A stretch of 19,810 bases of DNA. Origin: Candidatus Stahliibacteriota bacterium. GTDB lineage: Bacteria > Hydrothermota > Tepidihabitantia > B3-TA06. The notes beneath the pieces are model-generated. The model had not been told where the DNA came from, did not search any database, and worked only from the letters and a program-made list of their open reading frames with translations. Location of the stretch: NCBI GenBank assembly GCA_030592225.1, contig JAUVJT010000017.1, positions 1 through 19,810 of the forward strand. Direction: 5' to 3'. The translations under genes and the position numbers were made by a program. Each line of letters starts with the position of its first letter. Positions within the stretch are counted from its first letter, which is position 1. Shown here in pieces: positions 14,359-19,810 of this stretch.

Positions 14359-16452
14359 ATGAAGGTTTTTCTGATCCTGCTGTCTCTAATCACGCAATTC
14401 CCTGATGTGGAGTACGACCCTTTTGTAGCCGAACTGATCGGGCAGGTATCGGCAGATTCGGTTACTGCAACCATCGCAGCGATATCGGGCGAAGTGCCGG
14501 TTAGCATCGGCGGGGGGCCGGACTCCCTGGCCACGCGTTGGGCCTACTCCCCGGGATCGTACCGCGCCGCGCTGTGGCTTGCCGAACAGTTGGAATCGGA
14601 GGGGCTGGAGGTGGAGTTGATGCCCTTTATTCCCATAGAACTTTCCGATGTCGATCTCCTGCCCTGCGGCGAGGGCTGGGCGTGCGGCTCGGACGGGCAC
14701 GCCTGGACGAATCATGGAAACAGGGTTTTTCATACCGCAGACGCCGGGGCATCGTGGGAACCGGTGTCTGGAATAGAGGGCTATGGCTGGGAAGCGCTGG
14801 TGGCTGCGTCGGCAGATTCGGTGTGGGTGGCATCTAATCAAGGAAGAGTCCTGCGGACAATCAACGCTGCCTTGAGCTGGGAGGAGATGCGGTTCGGAGG
14901 GTCTGGATTGTACGACGTGTTCGCCCTGGATTCCCGCCACGGCTGGGCAGTGGGTGATTCAGGAACCATCCTTTCCACCGATGACGCCTGGGAAAACTAT
15001 ACCGAGGAGCGCGTGGTTCCTGAAGACCTGCGATTCATCTTCTTCATCTCTCAAAATCACGGCTGGATTGCATCAGATAGCAGTTTATGGAGAACCACCG
15101 ACGGCGGCGAGAACTGGGAGTATCTTGCCCATGAGGTGGAGAAGATAACCGGGTTCTATTTCATCGATACCCTGCAGGGCTATCTCATCGGAGATCGAGG
15201 AGATACGTCCGGTCCGGTAGATTATACCGCTGACGGCGGCCATACCTGGGAGGCACGCCTCGATACCGTGGGCAATGTGCTGCATTCCATCAAAGTCCTG
15301 GGCGGAGACACTATCTGGATCGCTGGCGAGGGAGGTTACATCGGATGCTCACCCGACGGCGGGTTAACCTGGCATCTCAAGAGTACCCCTTCCCGGGCCA
15401 GGATCAATGCCATAGACATCAGCGCTGACGGAAGACTAACCGCGGTAGGTGCCGAGGATATCTTCTACTCCCCGGACGGCGAGGTGTGGCAGCGCGCCGA
15501 TACCGCCAATCTGGGACTCATGTGGAATGTGGTCGCAACCCTGCCCGGTCAATCACCGTACCATCACATGATTCTTGTTACAGCCCATTACGACGCCCGC
15601 AGCGAAGATAACGAGCGCTACACACCCGGTGCCGACGACAACGGCTCCGGGGTGGCGGCAGTTATCGAATGTGCCCGGGTGCTGGCCCGGCACTCCTGGC
15701 GGCATACGTTAAAGTTTGTCCTTTTCTCCGGCGAGGAGGTGGGTCTTTTCGGTTCCCATCGCTACGTAACCGAGGCTGTGGGGACGCGGGACTCTATACT
15801 TGCAGTGCTCAACGCCGACATGTTCGCCTACGACGGCAACGGCGACGCTGCAATAGACGTCAATTCCAACCCGGACGACGCGCTGGCCCAGGCCGCGGGC
15901 AGCATCCTGATGGACGTAATTGAGGTCTACGATATTGACCTGGCTCCAACCCATTATGTCGAAGATGCAGCCCGCAACAGCGACCACTACTATTTCTGGC
16001 AGGAGCGGATACCTGCCGTTTTTCTGGGTGAGGATCGCTACGACTTCAACCCTTTCTACCACTCCACCGGCGATTTGCTTTCCGAACTCAATCCAGCCCA
16101 TATCGGCGAGGGAGTTCGTGCCTGCGTGGGATGGGTGGCGCACATGGCCGGGCTTGATTCTCTCGTGGAAATCAAAGAACCCCCGGCTTATCACCAGGAA
16201 CAAGTATCGCTTAAGCTGTCATCCTCGCTCCTGCGCTCCTCGGGGTGGCTCGAAGTCTCAGCCCCCTACTCAATTACCCCGATAATTTACGATGCATCGG
16301 GCCGCAGGGTAGAAGCGCTTGCCACTATCCCTGCCTCGCCGCAAAGCGTCCGCATACCCCTTGAGGTTTCCGATTTGCCTTCCGGGGTCTATTGGATTAG
16401 CATCCAGGGTACAAAGGGTTCAGTTTCTGAAAAATTTGTCCGGGTTCGCTAG
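14359..16452 (+). CDS. Secreted M28 peptidase with inserted seven-bladed Asp-box propeller
   Basis: This 697-residue exported protein starts with signal MKVFLILLSLITQF. Residues to about 95 match the N-terminal domain of the preceding paralogue. Residues 100-385 are a beta-propeller with seven Asp-box-like motifs (T/S-x-D-G-G-x-x-W type) near 125, 166, 206, 245, 289, 330 and 370, resembling BNR/Ycf48-type propellers. The M28 domain then resumes at MWNVVATLPGQ with zinc ligands H410, D426, E459/E460, D487 and H568. A sorting-type beta domain ends in FVRVR. In the paralogue only about 37 residues occupy the propeller position. The propeller probably binds substrate, glycan or a partner, which is inference. 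The stop codon overlaps that of the convergent barrel gene. Confidence 0.9.
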   Translation: MKVFLILLSLITQFPDVEYDPFVAELIGQVSADSVTATIAAISGEVPVSIGGGPDSLATRWAYSPGSYRAALWLAEQLESEGLEVELMPFIPIELSDVDLLPCGEGWACGSDGHAWTNHGNRVFHTADAGASWEPVSGIEGYGWEALVAASADSVWVASNQGRVLRTINAALSWEEMRFGGSGLYDVFALDSRHGWAVGDSGTILSTDDAWENYTEERVVPEDLRFIFFISQNHGWIASDSSLWRTTDGGENWEYLAHEVEKITGFYFIDTLQGYLIGDRGDTSGPVDYTADGGHTWEARLDTVGNVLHSIKVLGGDTIWIAGEGGYIGCSPDGGLTWHLKSTPSRARINAIDISADGRLTAVGAEDIFYSPDGEVWQRADTANLGLMWNVVATLPGQSPYHHMILVTAHYDARSEDNERYTPGADDNGSGVAAVIECARVLARHSWRHTLKFVLFSGEEVGLFGSHRYVTEAVGTRDSILAVLNADMFAYDGNGDAAIDVNSNPDDALAQAAGSILMDVIEVYDIDLAPTHYVEDAARNSDHYYFWQERIPAVFLGEDRYDFNPFYHSTGDLLSELNPAHIGEGVRACVGWVAHMAGLDSLVEIKEPPAYHQEQVSLKLSSSLLRSSGWLEVSAPYSITPIIYDASGRRVEALATIPASPQSVRIPLEVSDLPSGVYWISIQGTKGSVSEKFVRVR

Positions 16453-18665
16453 AACTTCAGGAAAACCTTGAATTCCACACTGCGGGCAGGCAGGGGACTG
16501 GGTGTCCAGGCGTCGTAGAACTCCCGGGCGCGCCGGTAAGCGTCCACCTCCTCCGCAGCGGTTATTATCCCGTCGTGGTCGGCGTCCCGCGAGGAACGGT
16601 AGTCTTCATCGCCCAGCATAACCCTGTACGGGAAATCGTCCTGCGTGGGAAGCGAAGGCGGAGCCAACTCGCCGAACACAGGTTCTTTCCAGTTGAAGGG
16701 ATTGAGAAGCTCCGCTTTGATTTCTGCTTCAAATCCACCCACCGAGATAACCCTGCCTGCGGCTATCTCACACCACGCCCACCAGGGAAGTTTCCCCCCC
16801 TCCTCATCAGGAAAACCTGAAGCCAGCGCCATACCCGGCTGGATGAACCATTCTCTCAGTATAAAAGACAAATCCGCTGGAGCCGACATGTCGGCCTCAA
16901 GGCAAAATTTGTGACGGGAGTCAAGCGGCAGCCTCTGTGCCTGGTCGGGGAGCGTTTCACCAGCCAGAAGCCTCTCGTAATCCCCTGCGGTTCCTGAGGT
17001 GTTCGCTTTGCCGGATGAGAAACGATAGGCGGCCTGGGCACTCAGCCAGTCAGAATAATACTCCAGTCTTGGAGAGATGGAAAAACTCAACCCCTGACCT
17101 TCCTGGAACACACCGGCGGTCTGGATGGTATCGGCTATGGTATCTGTGGGATTGAGTCCTCCGGAAAGCAGCCTGTACGCCACGATTGAGCGCAACGAAA
17201 GTCCGGCGCTCCAGCGCTTGCCCCAGCCTTTGCCTACGTCGAGCCAGGTTACCCAGGCGCGTTCAGGCGCCGGATCCTGCCTGGGAATCATCACCACAGA
17301 GTCGGCAAGCGGAGATTCGTCCCTGGTGTCGAAGAAGGTCGAGAAAGCGGGGATGACTGCAGGCATGTCCATACCGGCTCGTATGAGCGTTTCCTTAAGG
17401 TAGGCGCGAGTCTCGATGCGGGGGGCAAGCGAGATTTTATTCTCGGTTATCTCCACCTCGACCCCGGATGTATCCGGTTTCTCTATCTCCAGGTAGGTTA
17501 ATCCCAGACCCGGTTCTACCCAAAATTTATCCAGATGTATTCTGTCGCCCGCATACAGCTCTGCAAGCCGGGGGGTTTTCTGGTAGATTGCGGTGCGCTC
17601 GACGGCTGCGTCCCATTTTGATATGTCGGCGATGAGGTTGCAGGTTGTGTAGATAAGGCGGGTTTGGATCTCGTGCATTTCCCCTGCAAACACCCCGGCT
17701 TTTAAGTAAGCGCGGTTGGCGGTGGAGTTCCGTGCCGTCAGGCTGGGAGAGAAGCCTTCGGAGTAGAAAAGTCCCCTGACCCCGAAGGGGTTGCTGACAT
17801 CCATGCCGGCTGCGTGCCCGGCTGCGTCCTGTTCGTCGAAACGCCTAAACAACCTCAACTCGCCTTGTTTGCGGCTGCCTTTCCACAGGAAGCTGCCATA
17901 TCCGGAAAGGGTCATACTCAAATTCAATGCGTCTGTCTGGTAGCGGTAGTTGAAAATAATAAGATCAACTGCGGTCAGGGTGGATGGCGCGGAGGCAGGG
18001 TTGAACGTCCATTGGGGCGAGAAGTGGTCGCGCTGCTCCTGGGAGCGCATGAGGATGGCCTGGACCAGCATACCGTCCGAGGGGCGCAGGGTTGCCGAGG
18101 CGGCGCCGGTGTAGGCGGCAACCTCGTTATGAGAAAGGACAAGGTTGGTGGGAATACTTTGACGCTTGAGCAGTGCGCCGCCGTCAAATGAGACGGCAAA
18201 TTTTTCTCCCAGGGGAATATTTATGAACGTCTCCGCCTGGCCTTCGCCGCCTGCGTAAAACAAGAACGGGTATACCCCGCCGAGTTGTGCGTGCCAGCCG
18301 TCAGCCGCGCCCCTGGACGAAAGCGCCGCCGTGGGGGCAAGACTCAGGCCGTTAAAAGAAAGATCGCCGGCCTGGACCAGGGTTGCAGGGGGCAGGACCG
18401 AGAGCTTGCCGGTCTGGGGGTCTTGCAGGGAAACATTGTCCAGAGAAAAGCACAGATCATCGTGCCGGCTGCCGGCCACGGCAAGGGTTTCGGCTTTGAC
18501 TGCAAATTTAGGTATGAACCACGCCGCGCGTAATCGGGTCTGGGGGTCAAGGGAAACAAGCCGGATTAAATGGCCGGAGTAGGGATAGCTAGCGCGATGG
18601 TTGATGACCTGCTCCTCGTATTGGGCGAAGAGGAGAAGCCCCAGAAAGACTAACGGAAGAGACAT
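16449..18665 (-). CDS. TonB-receptor-like outer-membrane beta-barrel protein
   Basis: This 738-residue protein begins with a signal-like stretch (MSLPLVFLGLLLFA). The region about 60-130 looks like a reduced TonB-receptor plug: a GSRHDDLCFSLDNVSLQDP phrase, then PATLVQAGDLSFNG and SSRGAADGW. No TonB box or N-terminal carboxypeptidase-like domain is visible. The rest is rich in alternating aromatic and polar strands and ends in KVFLKF, a terminal aromatic as in barrel proteins recognised by BamA. Near the end, 694-705 (DADHDGIITAAE) fits a calcium-binding EF-hand loop. It might be a TonB-independent relative or a structural barrel. The ATG lies five bases after a predicted -10 box and no ribosome site is visible. 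Its stop shares bases with the convergent peptidase gene. The substrate is unknown. Confidence 0.7.
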   Translation of the reverse strand: MSLPLVFLGLLLFAQYEEQVINHRASYPYSGHLIRLVSLDPQTRLRAAWFIPKFAVKAETLAVAGSRHDDLCFSLDNVSLQDPQTGKLSVLPPATLVQAGDLSFNGLSLAPTAALSSRGAADGWHAQLGGVYPFLFYAGGEGQAETFINIPLGEKFAVSFDGGALLKRQSIPTNLVLSHNEVAAYTGAASATLRPSDGMLVQAILMRSQEQRDHFSPQWTFNPASAPSTLTAVDLIIFNYRYQTDALNLSMTLSGYGSFLWKGSRKQGELRLFRRFDEQDAAGHAAGMDVSNPFGVRGLFYSEGFSPSLTARNSTANRAYLKAGVFAGEMHEIQTRLIYTTCNLIADISKWDAAVERTAIYQKTPRLAELYAGDRIHLDKFWVEPGLGLTYLEIEKPDTSGVEVEITENKISLAPRIETRAYLKETLIRAGMDMPAVIPAFSTFFDTRDESPLADSVVMIPRQDPAPERAWVTWLDVGKGWGKRWSAGLSLRSIVAYRLLSGGLNPTDTIADTIQTAGVFQEGQGLSFSISPRLEYYSDWLSAQAAYRFSSGKANTSGTAGDYERLLAGETLPDQAQRLPLDSRHKFCLEADMSAPADLSFILREWFIQPGMALASGFPDEEGGKLPWWAWCEIAAGRVISVGGFEAEIKAELLNPFNWKEPVFGELAPPSLPTQDDFPYRVMLGDEDYRSSRDADHDGIITAAEEVDAYRRAREFYDAWTPSPLPARSVEFKVFLKF

Positions 18666-18670
18666 ATATT

Positions 18671-18698
18671 AGCTTAACCTTAAACTGATATTTGTCAA
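18671..18698 (-). promoter_or_regulatory. Sigma-70-like promoter, probably leaderless barrel gene
   Basis: TTGACA (18698-18693), a 16-bp spacer and a weak -10 box TAAGCT (18676-18671). Five bases remain before ATG 18665. The -10 match is poor, so support comes from the perfect -35, the spacer shared with the other promoters, and the nearby palindrome. Confidence 0.5.
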
Positions 18699-18701
18699 GG
18701 A

Positions 18702-18720
18702 TTAAATGCCCTGCATTTAA
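18702..18720. promoter_or_regulatory. Palindromic operator candidate TTAAATGC-N3-GCATTTAA
   Basis: Arms of 8 bp at 18702-18709 and 18713-18720 are perfect complements around CCT. The site ends three bases before the -35 box of the barrel gene, where a dimeric activator or repressor would act. I do not assign it to a known regulator. Confidence 0.55.
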
Positions 18721-18773
18721 CGTTGAAGTGCAACACACTGGTGCCCGCTAGAGGGTGCCCGAAAATACAGCGT

Positions 18774-18800
18774 CAGCCTGTTCTGGAGGGAGAATTTTAA
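18774..18800 (+). repeat. Duplicated unit CAGCCT..TCTGGAGGG..TTTTAA, copy 1
   Basis: CAGCCTGTTCTGGAGGG followed by AGAATTTTAA. A second copy at 19033-19078 differs by a 2-base indel in the first part and carries about 20 extra bases before AGAAGTTTTAA. Confidence 0.5.
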
Positions 18801-18821
18801 CCACAGAGACCACAAAGAACA
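18797..18821 (-). repeat. CACAGAG-type intergenic repeat, copy 2
   Basis: The plus strand reads TTAACCACAGAGACCACAAA. Its complement resembles 211-235. Here it precedes dispersed element B, whereas at the left end it follows element A in the opposite orientation. Confidence 0.5.
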
Positions 18822-18823
18822 GG

Positions 18824-18858
18824 GCCTGCCCCTTGAACGCTTTGCGTTCATAGGGTAC
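18824..18858 (+). repeat. Dispersed intergenic element, copy B
   Basis: The ends GCCTGCCCCTTGA and TCATAGGGTAC match copy A at 128-171. TGAACGC (18834-18840) and GCGTTCA (18844-18850) form a perfect 7-bp stem around TTT, and outer C and G bases can pair further after a two-base mismatch. Confidence 0.6.
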
Positions 18859-19032
18859 AGAGAAAAACCGAGAGAATAACGCAACATGTGTACCTACGTA
18901 TCTTGCCTGCGCAAATTTCCGATTCTCCTTCGTTGTTAATTACACAAATCTGCGTCATCTGCGGATTGACTTCGTCGCAAGCGTATAAGTCATTGAGGCT
19001 CCCTTTGGTCGCCGCTTCGCGTCGGTCTCGGA

Positions 19033-19078
19033 CAGCCTTCTGGAGGGTATAGGTTATCGATTTAGAGAGAAGTTTTAA
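19033..19078 (+). repeat. Duplicated unit CAGCCT..TCTGGAGGG..TTTTAA, copy 2
   Basis: CAGCCTTCTGGAGGG at 19033-19047 and AGAAGTTTTAA at 19068-19078. It matches the unit at 18774-18800 in order and orientation. Confidence 0.5.
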
Positions 19079-19122
19079 AATTCAGGCATGTTACCCAACA
19101 CCCGATCTTTGGATGTATTCTA

Positions 19123-19151
19123 CCTGCTTGGGTCGAATACGCCAAGCCAGG
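19123..19151 (-). terminator. Stem-loop downstream of the lipoprotein gene
   Basis: CCTGCTTGG (19123-19131) pairs with CCAAGCCAGG (19142-19151) with one bulged base, and the loop is about 10 bases. It lies 9 bases past the lipoprotein stop. No T-run follows on the minus strand, so it is at best an imperfect terminator or an mRNA 3' end. Confidence 0.35.
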
Positions 19152-19160
19152 AAGCATTCA

Positions 19161-19781
19161 TTATTTCTTCTCCTTCACGTAATCGCCGAACACCCAGCCT
19201 ACCTGCTCGTTCTCGGTCTCGACCTTGTACCACTGGGTGGTGCCCAGCGGCTGGACTATCTCGCGGAAGCGGACCATGGGCATATCGTGCAGCTTCAGGG
19301 TGTCCTTGATACCCTCTATTACGTACTCGGCGTGCACCCAGCCGTGCCCGCCCGGGTCAGCAGAAAAGCACACCCGCACCGCCATGCCCTTGTTCAGGGT
19401 GGCGTATTCGTCAATCTTGTACTCCGAACTCATCACCGCGTCTTCAAACTTGTAGGGGGGAGTAAAGTTGCCTTTCCCGTCATCTACCCATTCGTAGGTG
19501 ACGAAGGCGGTATCCGTCGCTGTCGCATCAGGGTAGTGGACATCCAGTATCTTGACCTTTGCTCTTTTGGCCAGTTGAAATTCCACTCTGTAACCGATAC
19601 CCGGCCCCCTACGGGCGTTGACCCCGGAGCCGGTTATCTCAGCGTAGCGAATCTCCTCGGTTGCAATGGTCGAATCAGGGGTCTCACCAACTTTGCCGCC
19701 GGGTTTCTTGCAGCCGATGAGGACGAGAAACACTAACACCGCAACGCTCATAATCTTTCGTGCGGATACTGTCAATTTCAT
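19161..19781 (-). CDS. Lipoprotein with bacterial SH3 domains
   Basis: This 206-residue protein has a basic start and hydrophobic stretch ending in lipobox L21-I-G-C24, so it is probably lipid-anchored after cleavage before C24. An SH3b-type motif (NARRGPG, 55-61) is typical of domains that bind cell-wall or peptide ligands. Two typical SH3b closing phrases are visible, GHGWVHAEYV (about 145-154) and QVGWVFGDYV (about 193-202). This suggests two units, the first interrupted by a polar insertion at about 83-125. AGGAGG lies four bases upstream of ATG 19781. A -10-like TAGGAT lies at 19803-19808, but any -35 box is outside the window. No enzymatic domain is seen. Its role may be envelope or peptidoglycan binding, by family. 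Confidence 0.75.
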   Translation of the reverse strand: MKLTVSARKIMSVAVLVFLVLIGCKKPGGKVGETPDSTIATEEIRYAEITGSGVNARRGPGIGYRVEFQLAKRAKVKILDVHYPDATATDTAFVTYEWVDDGKGNFTPPYKFEDAVMSSEYKIDEYATLNKGMAVRVCFSADPGGHGWVHAEYVIEGIKDTLKLHDMPMVRFREIVQPLGTTQWYKVETENEQVGWVFGDYVKEKK

Positions 19782-19810
19782 TTCTCCTCCTGGGTTTTTA
19801 ACATCCTACC

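Larger units (their letters stand above)
18666..19160. other. Gene-free, repeat-rich gap before the lipoprotein gene
   Basis: Apart from the promoter and palindrome at the left end, this 495-base gap holds no credible gene. It contains dispersed element copy B (18824-18858), a CACAGAG repeat (18797-18821), a duplicated CAGCCT-TCTGGAGGG unit (18774-18800 and 19033-19078), a direct repeat GGTGCCCG (18740-18747, 18754-18761) and the phrase AATCTGCGTCATCTGCGGAT near 18946-18966. GGTCTCGGACAG (19024-19035) resembles GGTCTCGTACAG at 63-74, tying this gap to the left flank. Confidence 0.65.

Noticed and set aside
18702..18720. The 19-bp palindrome as a terminator hairpin
   Set aside because: It is AT-rich, has no T-run on either side, and sits exactly at a promoter, so an operator is the better reading.
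18966..18988. TTGACT followed by TATAAG as a promoter
   Set aside because: The spacing is only 12 bp and no gene follows on that strand.

Overview
The window looks like a piece of a chromosome from an uncultured Gram-negative-type bacterium, perhaps an FCB-group or candidate-phylum lineage such as WOR-3. The evidence is an outer-membrane barrel protein, a lipoprotein with a lipobox, a Wza/Wzz-type polysaccharide export pair, and two secreted M28 peptidases with C-terminal domains resembling type IX sorting domains. The phylum guess is an inference from gene content. DNA is moderately GC-rich, Shine-Dalgarno sites are of the GGAGG type, and five good sigma-70-like promoters are visible.

Layout. 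Bases 1-652 hold no gene but are rich in inverted repeats and a dispersed element. Bases 653-5785 (minus strand) form a signalling operon: a 36-residue small ORF, a soluble TPR/PAS/GAF histidine kinase, and a sigma-54-activating response regulator, all overlapping or coupled. A divergent control region (5786-6130) separates it from a plus-strand series: an SLBB polysaccharide export protein (6131-7405), a Wzz-like chain-length protein (7407-8540), SMC (8616-12095) and FtsY (12073-12912). Next come two tandem M28 metallopeptidase paralogues, each with its own promoter (13013-14314 and 14359-16452). The second carries a seven-bladed Asp-box propeller inserted between its N-terminal and catalytic domains. 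A minus-strand TonB-receptor-like barrel protein (16449-18665) converges on it, and the two genes share the bases of their stop codons. Bases 18666-19160 are another repeat-rich gap, followed by a minus-strand SH3b lipoprotein (19161-19781).

How the genes fit together. Most of the window concerns the cell envelope: polysaccharide export, secreted peptidases, an outer-membrane protein, a lipoprotein, and FtsY for membrane targeting. The kinase-regulator pair has no visible sigma-54 target here, so its regulon lies elsewhere.

The most interesting signals are these: a uniform promoter type (TTGAC with a 16-bp spacer) in which three exported-protein genes appear to be leaderless; the propeller insertion that distinguishes two otherwise matching peptidases; an 11-C tract early in the chain-length gene; a small ORF coupled to the kinase; and palindromic or repeated operator-like sites at two promoters. 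I found no CRISPR array, tRNA, rRNA, transposase or phage gene.
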